In this document: piece by piece, positions 1 to 8,795 of the stretch
Layout of the letters: the number at the start of each line of letters is the position of its first letter
How positions within the stretch are numbered: the stretch's first letter is position 1
IMG/VR virus record: IMGVR_UViG_3300031673_000076
Span: 1-50,122 of that record
From: a virus
Length of the DNA stretch: 50,122 nucleotides
Direction: 5' to 3' (one strand)
Notes under the pieces: generated by a model
The model's input: the letters and a program-made list of their open reading frames with translations, nothing else
Database searches by the model: none
What the model was told of the DNA's origin: nothing
Made by a program: the position numbers and the translations under genes

Positions 1-136
1 GTCAATATAGCATCTGATATGCCCGAAACATCCACAGGTGGAGGAGGTGCAGTATAGGTTATTGACAGATAAGGTTCATTGCCAGCGGTTTCGGAGGAAT
101 TAAATGCGCAATATTCATCATACGTTGGTACGGAAT
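1..136. repeat. Terminal direct repeat, left copy
   Basis: These 136 bases recur at 49987-50122 with one difference (G at 127, A at 50113). The repeat lies inside a tail gene whose frame continues across the join, so it marks an overlap of a circular or circularly permuted molecule rather than a biological repeat inside the gene. The single mismatch may be a population variant or a sequencing error. Confidence 0.95.
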
Positions 137-626
137 TGTCATAGTCCTCTTTTGATATTAATACTATCTTTAATGTACTGTTCTTGGCAGCAAGAACGGC
201 AGAAAGCCCAGCGGCATTGAATACTATTTCGTTCCATCCCGCCGAATAGTCTACGGAATTCCATGCATTATTTAGAATCGTGCCATTATATGCCCCGCTT
301 GCCTGATGCCCATCGAATAAATCAAAATCCTCTTTAACAAGTGGATCGCTGTAAGTTGATAAGTGAATATAAATATCAAAATCAGTAGTTGAAAAATCAG
401 CTGCACCGTTCAAAAATAAAGAAGCAGCGGTCAACGAAACCATGTCGGGAATTTGGAATGAAGCAAATGGTCTACGGATACCATAAATCGGGGTAACCAA
501 TTGTCCTATATATAATATAATAGTTATTGCTTGATTTCCTGCAATCGCATTTCTTGCAGTATCATAATTAGCGTTTGCACTGGTTATATAACCATCATTT
601 GAAGCTTTTACATCAGTGATAGGCAT
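1..626 (-). CDS. Tail appendage protein, N-terminal part (continues at 49986 after circularisation)
   Basis: The frame starts at ATG 626 (MPITDVKAS) and is open to base 1. Joined to 49986 it runs to the stop at 49740, giving about 290 residues. A variable-looking beta domain begins near residue 40 (IYGIRRPFASFQIPD) and ends in a 'NEPYLSITY' strand. That ending is typical of DNRLRE/CBM-like domains of secreted and tail proteins (family resemblance by eye). A PPPP linker then leads into about three copies of the 20-residue LS-x-S-x-L repeat also present in the gene at 934-1743. The start lies just downstream of the 629-937 gene in the tail operon. Probably a virion surface or adsorption protein; the function is inferred from position. 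Confidence 0.8.
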   Translation of the reverse strand, partial: MPITDVKASNDGYITSANANYDTARNAIAGNQAITIILYIGQLVTPIYGIRRPFASFQIPDMVSLTAASLFLNGAADFSTTDFDIYIHLSTYSDPLVKEDFDLFDGHQASGAYNGTILNNAWNSVDYSAGWNEIVFNAAGLSAVLAAKNSTLKIVLISKEDYDNSVPTYDEYCAFNSSETAGNEPYLSITYTAPPPPVDVSGISDAIL

Positions 627-628
627 AC

Positions 629-937
629 TTAAACCCCCATCAATCCCTCGGCAAAGACTAACTGCTCCACCGCATCTCCGTAACCCTCACGCCCATCGGC
701 AAACTGAATATAACTCCAGAATGTCCAGAGACCGGGCTGATCCAATGCGATTACAGCAGATGTCGTCAAATCATAGTAGATGATGCCTATTGTGGCATTT
801 GACACCAATGCCGTGAAATTTACCAGTGTTCCGTCTGGTTTTCTCGCCCTAATCTCTTTAGTAAGCGCCCCTGATATATCCTGATTGCATGTCAGTTTAA
901 TCTTGAGTGCCGTTTGCCCTTCAAATATATTGCTCAT
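629..937 (-). CDS. Small tail protein with Ig-like beta domain
   Basis: 102 residues. The sequence 'KEIRARKPDGTLVNF' followed by 'GLWTFWSYIQFADGREG' resembles a family of ~100-residue beta-rich phage tail or baseplate proteins that carry a 'RKPDGT' motif and an aromatic core. The start overlaps the stop of the upstream gene (ATGA-type overlap at 934-937), so translation is probably coupled. Its place between two repeat-containing tail proteins suggests an adaptor or spacer on the tail tip or fibre. No enzymatic motif is seen. Confidence 0.7.
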   Translation of the reverse strand: MSNIFEGQTALKIKLTCNQDISGALTKEIRARKPDGTLVNFTALVSNATIGIIYYDLTTSAVIALDQPGLWTFWSYIQFADGREGYGDAVEQLVFAEGLMGV

Positions 938-1743
938 ATCGTTGACTCCTTATCCAGCAAAACAGTGATAAGTGAATATTTATTCAATAGTTTATTAATA
1001 TCTGATTGATGGTCTACCATTTTTGTGATTGCCGAAAGCAGGGATAAAACCTCGACATTGACTAATCCGCCTGTAATATTGAGAATTGCCATCAATACTG
1101 AATCCGATAATCCGGAAACATTGACACCCGCCGGTATCGTCAGTGATAATAGAGTATCAAGAACCGAATCGGATAACCCGGAAACGCCGAATCCTGCCTT
1201 GAGAAATAGAGCCGTCAACAATTCCGATTCAGATAGCGCCGAAACATCATATCCGGACTTCAAGGCAAGTAATGATAACAACTCAGAATTGGAAACCGTA
1301 GAGACAAAAAAACCTTGCCTTAGTGCCAGTGCCGAAACCAAAACTGCATTCAGTAATCCGGAAACATCGGCACTTGATTTCAATTCCAATAGTGAATCCA
1401 GAACCGAATCGGAAAGTCCTGATAATCCAGCGCCGGATTTCAGTTCTAATAAAGTATCAAAAACCGATTCCGATATGCTTGATAAGTCGGAACTTGACTT
1501 TAAAGCAAGTAATGAAGCCAATACCGAGCCAGATAAACTTGAAACGTTATACCCTGATTTCAGGGCAAGCAGTGCGTCTAATAAAACATTTGATATAGCG
1601 GATACATCAATGCCGCCGGCGGGGACTGTATACTCATGGATTAACCACGATTGTCCATAGCTCCATTGAGGGTTAGTCGTTGTTCCACTTGAACTAATGA
1701 GCTTGGACTGTCCCATGCTCCATGTCGGTTCATTCACTGCCAT
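934..1743 (-). CDS. Tail fibre protein built from 20-residue helical repeats
   Basis: 269 residues. The N-terminus holds two copies of a 'W-S-x-G-Q-S' segment (PTWSMGQSKL and PQWSYGQSWL). About nine tandem repeats of 20 residues follow, with the pattern V-S-x-[LI]-S-[DE]-S-x-L-x-x-L-L-x-L-K-x-G, from about residue 45 to 225. The C-terminal ~40 residues are a predicted helix. The periodicity of Leu and Ser suggests stacked amphipathic helices. I do not recognise a named family. The same repeat occurs in the downstream gene that crosses the window ends. The repetitive DNA also opens a long reading frame on the opposite strand, which is judged a shadow. Confidence 0.75.
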   Translation of the reverse strand: MAVNEPTWSMGQSKLISSSGTTTNPQWSYGQSWLIHEYTVPAGGIDVSAISNVLLDALLALKSGYNVSSLSGSVLASLLALKSSSDLSSISESVFDTLLELKSGAGLSGLSDSVLDSLLELKSSADVSGLLNAVLVSALALRQGFFVSTVSNSELLSLLALKSGYDVSALSESELLTALFLKAGFGVSGLSDSVLDTLLSLTIPAGVNVSGLSDSVLMAILNITGGLVNVEVLSLLSAITKMVDHQSDINKLLNKYSLITVLLDKESTI

Positions 1744-1915
1744 TATTTAGTCCAGTCTTCACGGTATCGATCAATTCCTGTCGCAATACTTCAAGTTCCT
1801 TTTTCTCCTTTGAATGGCTTGAAGTATAACCATCAGCATTAACTTCTGTATACATGATCTCATAGTCAATTTTCTTGTCAATATATACAAGCAATTTTTC
1901 TATGACTGTTTTCAT
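1730..1915 (-). CDS. Small charged hypothetical tail-operon protein
   Basis: 61 residues, mostly helical and highly charged ('HSKEKKELEVLRQELIDTVKTG'-type helix at the C-terminus). It overlaps the next gene by 14 bp and begins directly after the beta-helix tail protein. Possibly a chaperone or minor tail component; no family is recognised. Confidence 0.6.
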   Translation of the reverse strand: MKTVIEKLLVYIDKKIDYEIMYTEVNADGYTSSHSKEKKELEVLRQELIDTVKTGLNNGSE

Positions 1916-3718
1916 TTAGCTTATCACCACCATCGGGTCAATGTAGATTTTATCTCCGCTGTCATACCAGCTCACCTTGCATCGTATTCTTACCTTGCTC
2001 GCTGTTGCTGCGTTCATCGTAATCTCAAGATACTCTCCCCAGTCATCCGCATCGGCACGGGCAGGCATGGGATTGTGGGCACTTACAGACCGCACAGGCA
2101 GATGACCATCCGCATGTCGTCCCATAACGTATTCACTGGTATCATCATATGTTTCAATAAACTCGCCCTCAAGCCAAATATCAGCGGCATCCTTTGCATC
2201 AGAAGCGTTTATCTCTGCTGTGTTCTGAACATAATACCGATAGGTTTTGCTTCCTGCCGTCTGTTCAAATTCATGCTCGAATACAGTCTCAGCCCAATCA
2301 TCTATCGCCGCATTGGCAGCACTTCCACCATTACAGTCAATTTCAATAACTGAGTTTGCGCCACCACTTCTCTGGTTCGGGTCAACACTACAATCATTAC
2401 TCAGGATTTTGCCATTATTGAACCATGTACAGTGAGCACCAAGTATTTTTCCATAGTTTTCAATTGAGACTTTATTGAGAATTGTTAATGATAGGTAAAC
2501 TGACCCATTTATGCCACCAAACTTAACATCTTTTCCTGTTAACATAAGACCAGTCAAGTATATATCATGATCTCCGTTATTGAGTGCTATACCTATATTT
2601 ACATTATTTAAAATACATAGAGTGCCCGCAGAATAAAGACCATTGTCTCCCATATTGTATATAGCACAATCGGACAGAGATAATATTTTACCATCCTCTT
2701 CAGAGAAGAAACCACGTTGGGAACTCCCGGCATTATTCCCACAAATAATACAATATTTCAAATTAAGATATGAAGCACCGAAACTTCCACGTATAAGGGG
2801 TACATTCTGATTATTCACAAAAAGACATCCAATAAGGGACAAATTTTGCACTCGGTTTATTCTAACAGTGCCATAAGAATCAACAGAGTTCCTTAAATCA
2901 AAGCACTTATAAACATTATTATTTGCATCACTAATAATTAATTGATAATCATTAGCTCCAAAATCAATCACTGGCAAATCATGAGCATCCGCATCCCATG
3001 TAGTTCTCAATAAACCAATATCGGGTCGGTCATCATAATCCTCATCTTCTTTTATCTCGAAGTTTGCTCCTGGAGCAGTTGTTCCCGCATATTCTCTATC
3101 GAGCAGGAAGCCGTCATATATTCCCCCGGCCGCCTGATTAACGTCAGCCGTGACTGCACCACAACTTATCTGTTCATCTGGTGTGAATAAAGCAGGTAGT
3201 CCAGTCGCAGGATCATATGTAACCAAGTACAATGTTGAACCATTGATGTAATGTATCTTACCTTTTATTCCACTTGTTCCGCCTGTTATCACATTGCCGA
3301 CTGCGAAAGTACCACCTTGTAAATTATCATAAGGAAGTTTCACAATGAGAGCTTCGATAAAGTACCAACCGTCATCGGCATCGTTGTTCTTGATGAGCCG
3401 TGCCATATGTCTGCCACGGACACCAGCAACGGATGTGCCAATAAGAGCAGATTCGCCATTCATAAATGTGATTGTGCCGGCTATAGACGCACGAGGCCAT
3501 GCTATATGTCTGATTGGACTCGATAGTGTACCATCGGCAGTAGGAGCAATGTCGCTCGTAGGATTGGCAAAACTCGATAACCGCCTGTGCCAGATTTTAT
3601 CGCCTGCGGAGTTGGCAGCTTCCATCGCTTTCTCAATGGAAAGCCAGGGATTGGTGTCCCAGTCTGCCCCTGTATCACCACCGCCAACGAATGTTGTATC
3701 GCAGAACTTATTTGCCAT
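1916..3718 (-). CDS. Tailspike/appendage protein with parallel beta-helix-like core
   Basis: 600 residues. It starts 'MANKFCDTTFVGGGDTG', followed by 'PWLSIEKAMEAANSAGD', a layout common to phage and secreted right-handed beta-helix proteins, where a helix caps the first turns. The middle (about residues 250-440) is Asn/Ile/Leu/Gly rich with short strands typical of beta-helix rungs. It is encoded by visibly AT-richer DNA (about 2430-2980) than its flanks. The C-terminal ~130 residues ('YRYYVQNTAEIN', 'KVRIRCKVSWYD') form a beta-rich cap. Likely receptor-binding or depolymerase-like; no catalytic residues can be assigned. Confidence 0.7.
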   Translation of the reverse strand: MANKFCDTTFVGGGDTGADWDTNPWLSIEKAMEAANSAGDKIWHRRLSSFANPTSDIAPTADGTLSSPIRHIAWPRASIAGTITFMNGESALIGTSVAGVRGRHMARLIKNNDADDGWYFIEALIVKLPYDNLQGGTFAVGNVITGGTSGIKGKIHYINGSTLYLVTYDPATGLPALFTPDEQISCGAVTADVNQAAGGIYDGFLLDREYAGTTAPGANFEIKEDEDYDDRPDIGLLRTTWDADAHDLPVIDFGANDYQLIISDANNNVYKCFDLRNSVDSYGTVRINRVQNLSLIGCLFVNNQNVPLIRGSFGASYLNLKYCIICGNNAGSSQRGFFSEEDGKILSLSDCAIYNMGDNGLYSAGTLCILNNVNIGIALNNGDHDIYLTGLMLTGKDVKFGGINGSVYLSLTILNKVSIENYGKILGAHCTWFNNGKILSNDCSVDPNQRSGGANSVIEIDCNGGSAANAAIDDWAETVFEHEFEQTAGSKTYRYYVQNTAEINASDAKDAADIWLEGEFIETYDDTSEYVMGRHADGHLPVRSVSAHNPMPARADADDWGEYLEITMNAATASKVRIRCKVSWYDSGDKIYIDPMVVIS

Positions 3719-3965
3719 CGGTCACCGCCTTTATGGCATCAGCCACAATCTTGTCAACCTCCACTTGAGTATAAATCTTCTCAGGAGTGACGGGGTGCTC
3801 AATATCATACTGCACTTTCTGAGCCAGTTCCGCCATCTTTGCAGCGTCTGGTTTGCCCGATACTTCTCTCGTATGTACGAGGGTTTTTCCATCGTAAAAC
3901 TCAAGGAAAGTGTCCCACCCCCAGGGACGCTGAGTTTGCGAAAGGATTTTAACTGTTAATGCCAT
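3708..3965 (-). CDS. Small tail-operon protein
   Basis: 85 residues. The N-terminal half is beta ('WDTFLEFYDGKTLVHTREV'). The C-terminal half is helical with a 'YTQVEVDKIVADAIKAV' segment that resembles the attachment helix of small tail proteins. It overlaps the start of the beta-helix protein by 11 bp, so the two are translationally coupled. Function unknown, probably structural. Confidence 0.6.
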   Translation of the reverse strand: MALTVKILSQTQRPWGWDTFLEFYDGKTLVHTREVSGKPDAAKMAELAQKVQYDIEHPVTPEKIYTQVEVDKIVADAIKAVTDGK

Positions 3966-3977
3966 GGTTTACCTCAA

Positions 3978-4781
3978 TCAATCGAGCGTGATCGACAATG
4001 CACCGGCGGGGAAAGAAACAGTATCGCCATTCCCAACCACCCGTGCTGTTGTCAATGTTCCATAAAATAGAACCTGTCCGGTTGCCAAGGTATCGCACAA
4101 AGCGAAGTGCGTAATCGTTCCCCAAGCACCTGAAGCCTCAGCGAATGTAATTACACTGGTATTAAACGATACTCCAGCTACCGATATTTTCCAAGTATCA
4201 TATGGAATTCTCGCATAGCCGCCAGCCGCTGGCTCATGAATAGTTGAACCCGTGTCGGCATCCACTATCGTCACCGTTGCAAAAGCAACGTTCAGGTGTG
4301 TCGGTGCTGTATAGGATGTTCCTTTCAGGCAGTGGTCGAGCAATTTGTCAGCGAGATAATCACTCATTGCCCCGACCTGCCATGAGACGTCAAGATCGCC
4401 GACTGCAATTGATATGTTCATACCGGCAGTGACTGACTTGTTCGGTGTGACCTCACCGTAGCATAAAACATTCCCGGCGCCACTTGCTGAATCCACAATT
4501 GCAAAGTGAGTGATTGTTCCCCAGGCACCAGTAGCTATTGCGAAAGTAACAATCCCCGAATTCGAGGTTGCCCGTGCTGCTGCCGCCGCCCAATCCGCAT
4601 CAATCGCCACCCTTGCATATCCGTTTCCAGCCGGCTCCGTCAGGGTTGCCCCAGTGGCGGTTTCACCGGGATCCGCCGTGCAGAGTGCAACGTACAAGTT
4701 TGCCGGTCTTGACCATGCGCCAACTTTTAATACGTGGTCGATTAATTCATTTTCCAAATAATTCGTTAATTTCCCAGCCAT
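3978..4781 (-). CDS. Tail fibre protein with tandemly duplicated domain
   Basis: 267 residues made of two homologous ~130-residue halves. Each opens with 'L-x-x-L-x-D-H-x-L-K' (LENELIDHVLK and LADKLLDHCLK), has 'L-x-V-A-[LF]', 'E-P-A-[GA]-x-G-Y-A-R' and 'G-A-W-G-T-I-T-H-F-A', and ends in a sodium-pump-like beta strand 'G-x-L-x-[VI]-x-x-x'. The single-domain form is a recurrent phage tail-fibre family. Here it is duplicated head to tail with moderate divergence. Probably forms part of the adhesion apparatus. Confidence 0.8.
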   Translation of the reverse strand: MAGKLTNYLENELIDHVLKVGAWSRPANLYVALCTADPGETATGATLTEPAGNGYARVAIDADWAAAAARATSNSGIVTFAIATGAWGTITHFAIVDSASGAGNVLCYGEVTPNKSVTAGMNISIAVGDLDVSWQVGAMSDYLADKLLDHCLKGTSYTAPTHLNVAFATVTIVDADTGSTIHEPAAGGYARIPYDTWKISVAGVSFNTSVITFAEASGAWGTITHFALCDTLATGQVLFYGTLTTARVVGNGDTVSFPAGALSITLD

Positions 4782-4790
4782 AATTTCCTC

Positions 4791-5213
4791 CTATGTAGCC
4801 CGTGCAGGTACGGGTTCTCGTAAAATTAATGTGAATTTACCAACATAAATATTTGAAGCCCACGGCGTTATCATTGAGAAATTACCGCCGTCCTTCACGT
4901 ACACTGAATAAGTCTTGCTGTCATAGGGAAGTTTTAGGGTATGGAGTCCCGAACTTTCCACAACCGCCTTGAAAGCGTTAAAATTAGTGAGTAAAGTAGT
5001 TGTGCTGGTTGCCCTGATATAGCATTCCAAAACTATATCACGGGGTTCGAAGTATATATCAGAGACGTCAGTATAATGTTCCTCACCATCCTCATCCAGC
5101 CAGTTATGCCCGGTCTCACCCTTTCTCTTGAGGAAGTCATGTACGCCAAAGACCTTCATAACCTTTATTCCGTACGTAGCGTATAAATCAACACCGTCAA
5201 ATAAGTATATCAT
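4791..5213 (-). CDS. Distal tail-like protein
   Basis: 140 residues immediately downstream of the tape measure gene, the place normally held by the distal tail protein. The N-terminus (YLFDGVDLYATYGIKV), a middle 'RDIVLECYIRA' strand and the ending 'GKFTLILREP' fit a beta-sandwich ring protein such as Dit/gp19.1. It is shorter than classical Dit proteins (200+ residues), so only the ring domain would be present. Assigned from position and fold impression, not clear homology. Confidence 0.55.
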   Translation of the reverse strand: MIYLFDGVDLYATYGIKVMKVFGVHDFLKRKGETGHNWLDEDGEEHYTDVSDIYFEPRDIVLECYIRATSTTTLLTNFNAFKAVVESSGLHTLKLPYDSKTYSVYVKDGGNFSMITPWASNIYVGKFTLILREPVPARAT

Positions 5214-5214
5214 A

Positions 5215-8001
5215 TCATGCGCCTCCTGTTACTCTCAAGAATCCCTGAGACCGTTCAATCGAAGCCAATTGTGCAGAGATAGTCCGCAAGAAAGCTGTAT
5301 TTTCTGCGATTCTCATTGAATATGATACAAGGGTGTTTATGCCGTAAGTATTATCCCGTATTTCTTGTGAAGCATTCAAGATACCGTTAAGGTTCCCATC
5401 TTTAATTCTGCCAAGTTCTTTATATATGTCGGGTAGATACCAAGAATTACCGCTTATCTCTTTTTGACGGTTAAAAATCCATTCAAGGTTAGTGGTATTC
5501 TGGTATATATCGTCGAGATAATAAGCCAGGTCACGGATTTCAAGGGTAGCATTAAATATCCCTTCGAGTTTGCCAGCATTTATATTCCCAAGTTCAGCCA
5601 ATGACAACTTTGAAATATTCAGCATCTCGACCGTATTCATGCGCATTGCATTGAACTGACCGGCAAGCAATCCTGCCGTCCCTTCGCTTACACCTTTGAT
5701 GGCACCTGAGATACCTGTTTCTTTTGTCTTAGATATCCCCGTTAAATCAAAACCCATACTCTCAGTAAATAATTTCAAATCTTTCCATTTTGCTTCCATC
5801 CCCAATTGAATAGTTTCCCACATTGTTTTTAAATCTTCAATCTCCCAACGCTCAAGACCACCCTCACCATAAATAGCAAACATCTCATAAAAAGCAGAAA
5901 GATACCTTGTCATAATATCACGTTTAAATGCTTCCATGAGAGCATTCTTCATCAAATCCTCAAAGGTATCTGCAAAGACCTGAACGAAATCGAGTCCCTG
6001 AGATAATCCTGCGGCTATCGAATCGGCTATACTTTCGGTCATGGTCGCTGTCAAAATACGGTCTATTTCTTCCTGAATTCTAATCAATTCAGTACTTAAT
6101 TCTTTTGTCTGGTCTCTCCGCTCAAGCATGAATATTGCGAGTCTGTCTTTGTGTGCCTTGGTTATCTGAGCTTCTATTTTAGCCTGTTCCTCAAGAAGTG
6201 ATTGAATCTTCCTGAGTTGTTCTATTCGCTCATTCCCGTAGGTTACATCTAACAATCCTTGTTGTTTTTCAAGTTCTGTAGTTATGGTTTTTAGTTTATT
6301 TCCAAGCTTGGAATACGGTTCTGAAGCCATTATACTGTCCATTATGGTAGAAATCATAGTGTATGCCGTTTCTATAATTGATAGAATCCCGCTTATCTTG
6401 CCCCAACCTGTAGTAGACGGTTCTTTTATCTGAGTCAAAGCCTTTGTTATCTCTGATACATCGCTCACTATCTTGCCGAGTTTAGTATCAAATAGACCAA
6501 TAAGAGAGCCGAGTGATCTGAAAGCATTTCCAAGTTCCCATATACTTTGTAAACGTTTACGATTTGATTTCTCAATAGCTTCTTCTATCTTTTTATTATG
6601 TTCTTCTTCAGCTTTTAAATTATCTTCGTGTTCCTGCTCTTTCAGTTCCTGAGATTTGATTTGCCACTCTTCCTGTTCCTTAAATAGTTCCTCTTCAAAT
6701 TCCTGATTATCGGCAAGTTCCTGTTCTCTATATTCTTGTGACTTTATTCTCCATTCTTCCTGACCTTTCAGTAGTTCATCTTCAAGTGACTTTTGATCTT
6801 CCAGTCGTTTTTGATTAGCATCGGCAATCGCATCCGCTGTTTTCGCCGCTTCCGTTGCCTGCAATTTGAGAGTCTCAATAGCATCTTTTAAAGCCTGTGC
6901 CCGTACTTTGGCTTCTGGTGTCTTCTCATACATTATTTCATCTACTCTTGCTGCCAAATCCTCAAGAGCTTTCAAACCCGCTAAGTACCTGTTCTCAAAT
7001 TCAACATTCGCTATCGCCATGTTTTCGGCGGTTTCTTTGGTGAATCCCGGCAAGATTCGCATTCCTGGAAACGCTGCCATAATACCTGTGAATGCCGTAA
7101 ATGAACCACCAATCTTATCAATGAGCATAGCCATTCGTATCAACTCAGCTTCAATCGCTATCACGACAAGCCTGAATCCAGTTCCCCAGTCATCAATCAC
7201 ATCTTTGTTATTCTCAAGAGAAGTTTTCAGATCGGTTACGCCCTTCATAATATCGTCAACTATATCGGCAAGAGCGGGTGTGAAAGCCTGTCCGAGTAGT
7301 ACTTTTACATCCTCAATCGGTCGTTTTAGAGACAGAAGTTTCTTCCCAACTGTTCCATAAGCCGCTTCATAAGTACCAGCGATATTTTTCCCCGCTTCCA
7401 AGACAGCGTTCATTCTGATTTGAGCCTGTTCAACGGCGCTCAATTCATCTGCATTTCTTCCAAGTGTCTTCGCCGCCTTATTGTAAGCATCCTCAAAATT
7501 GACCATAATACCGATATTTCTCAATATCAGAGTATGACCTGACTGAATTCCATGAATCATAGTCTCAAATGTTCGAGATGAATCCATATTGGCTATTACT
7601 GCGGCATCCTGAGCTACACGGGCAAGTTCAGTCGCTTTGGTAAGGTCGAGTTCTGATTGCAACATACGGATAAGATTGACTCTTGACTCAATCATGGTGA
7701 TGCCAGTCTTTTCAAGACCTTTTTGAAATTCGAGCATCTGTTCATTCGAGTAACCGGCAGTATTCCCAACAGTTTGCATCACCACACCAAGCGTCTCAAA
7801 CCGGGCAGCCAACTTTATAGACTCCTCCATTATTTTCTTGAAATGGTAAATAGCGCCTGCAGAAAGAACGGCAAAGATGTCCATCGCTGAAATATTTCGT
7901 ACAAACCCCGCAAGGATACCCTTTGCCTGAGTAGTACCAGCCTGTAGACCTTTATTATCTATCCCAGTTTTCCAATAGAGTGAATCACCAACGTTAAGCA
8001 T
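5215..8001 (-). CDS. Tail tape measure protein
   Basis: 928 residues from ATG 8001 (MLNVGDSLYWKTG), preceded by AGGTGA at good spacing; an in-frame GTG at 8013 is a less likely start. The N-terminal half is a classic tape-measure region: long alpha-helical, with a hydrophobic stretch near 'ISAMDIFAVLSAGAIYHF' and a 'SRTFETMIHGIQSG' segment. Residues about 395-480 are a highly charged coiled coil with an imperfect internal duplication around 'QEEW[RQ]IKSQE'. It sets tail length; by the usual ~1.5 A per residue rule the tail would be near 140 nm. The upstream HNH gene overlaps its start by 8 bp. Confidence 0.9.
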   Translation of the reverse strand: MLNVGDSLYWKTGIDNKGLQAGTTQAKGILAGFVRNISAMDIFAVLSAGAIYHFKKIMEESIKLAARFETLGVVMQTVGNTAGYSNEQMLEFQKGLEKTGITMIESRVNLIRMLQSELDLTKATELARVAQDAAVIANMDSSRTFETMIHGIQSGHTLILRNIGIMVNFEDAYNKAAKTLGRNADELSAVEQAQIRMNAVLEAGKNIAGTYEAAYGTVGKKLLSLKRPIEDVKVLLGQAFTPALADIVDDIMKGVTDLKTSLENNKDVIDDWGTGFRLVVIAIEAELIRMAMLIDKIGGSFTAFTGIMAAFPGMRILPGFTKETAENMAIANVEFENRYLAGLKALEDLAARVDEIMYEKTPEAKVRAQALKDAIETLKLQATEAAKTADAIADANQKRLEDQKSLEDELLKGQEEWRIKSQEYREQELADNQEFEEELFKEQEEWQIKSQELKEQEHEDNLKAEEEHNKKIEEAIEKSNRKRLQSIWELGNAFRSLGSLIGLFDTKLGKIVSDVSEITKALTQIKEPSTTGWGKISGILSIIETAYTMISTIMDSIMASEPYSKLGNKLKTITTELEKQQGLLDVTYGNERIEQLRKIQSLLEEQAKIEAQITKAHKDRLAIFMLERRDQTKELSTELIRIQEEIDRILTATMTESIADSIAAGLSQGLDFVQVFADTFEDLMKNALMEAFKRDIMTRYLSAFYEMFAIYGEGGLERWEIEDLKTMWETIQLGMEAKWKDLKLFTESMGFDLTGISKTKETGISGAIKGVSEGTAGLLAGQFNAMRMNTVEMLNISKLSLAELGNINAGKLEGIFNATLEIRDLAYYLDDIYQNTTNLEWIFNRQKEISGNSWYLPDIYKELGRIKDGNLNGILNASQEIRDNTYGINTLVSYSMRIAENTAFLRTISAQLASIERSQGFLRVTGGA

Positions 8002-8785
8002 ACTTATGTTCACCTATTTTATGTTGTTGTAAATCACTAAAATATACTTTCCAGTAATTTCTTTTATAATTTGTTTTCATATGGCACTTTTTACATAGAC
8101 TAATTAAATTATCAGGCAAACTATTCATTTTATCATAATCTATATGATGTATGTTAAGTGTATCATTATTATCACCTTCGGATATGCCACATAATTGACA
8201 TTTATATTCATCTCTTAATCTTATTAATTCTTTCAATTGTCTATTAAAGTCAGTACTATATGGTGCAAAAGATATTCCACCCATCCAATTGACACTTTTT
8301 TCCCCCAGTTTCCCATATTGATAATTCTTTTCACCTTTTTTTGATTCTCCCATATTTTTTCTATGTTCATCTGAAAACTTTATGCCTTTTCGATTTTCAC
8401 TCATTTTTTGTTTATATTCTGGATTTTCCCATAATTTTTTATTTGCCTCGCTCATTTTTATTCTTGTATTTTCTGATATTTTTTTACCCTTATTTGCCTC
8501 GCTCATTTTCTTTAGCGATGCCCGTGTATGTGTTTTCCCATAAAAAGGATTATTTATACCTTGTTTTTTCCCTATTTTATTTATGCTTATTTTCCTTTTG
8601 GTATCCTCGGTATGATGTTTGCCAAGCATTGGTGGTATTCGTAGTTTAGCAACCTCTCTCATTATTTTTAATGTCTCTTCTGAATAAATACCAGTTTTAC
8701 CTTTATTCCAGGGTATATTCCCTTTATGTGCCTCACTATTTTTTCTTTTTGATTCTTCTGTCGGTTTATATCCTTTGTGCGGCAT
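7994..8785 (-). CDS. NUMOD3/HNH homing-type endonuclease
   Basis: 263 residues from ATG 8785 (MPHKGYKPTEES), with AAGGAA upstream. The N-terminal two thirds carry about five NUMOD3-like DNA-binding repeats ('SEAHKGNIPWNKGK', 'NNPFYGKTHT', 'MSEANKGKKIS', 'MSENRKGIKFSDEHRKNMG'). The C-terminus is an HNH nuclease: 'CQLCG', then 'IHHIDYDKMN', then 'CKKCH', with paired Cys ligands. The gene is strikingly AT-rich relative to its neighbours, as is usual for mobile endonuclease genes. It is free-standing (no intron or intein seen) and its last codons overlap the tape-measure start. Confidence 0.9.
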   Translation of the reverse strand: MPHKGYKPTEESKRKNSEAHKGNIPWNKGKTGIYSEETLKIMREVAKLRIPPMLGKHHTEDTKRKISINKIGKKQGINNPFYGKTHTRASLKKMSEANKGKKISENTRIKMSEANKKLWENPEYKQKMSENRKGIKFSDEHRKNMGESKKGEKNYQYGKLGEKSVNWMGGISFAPYSTDFNRQLKELIRLRDEYKCQLCGISEGDNNDTLNIHHIDYDKMNSLPDNLISLCKKCHMKTNYKRNYWKVYFSDLQQHKIGEHKYA

Positions 8786-8795
8786 TATCATTTCC

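Noticed and set aside
1025-1660. 211-residue open frame on the plus strand
   Set aside because: It is the exact antisense of the 20-residue repeat gene; repetitive codon usage keeps it open. Its product is low-complexity (N-P-E-T/S-D repeats) and the start lacks an RBS.
1000-1660. Periodic repeats looked at as a CRISPR array
   Set aside because: The ~60-bp period is coding, units are too diverged, and there is no constant repeat with unique spacers and no cas gene.
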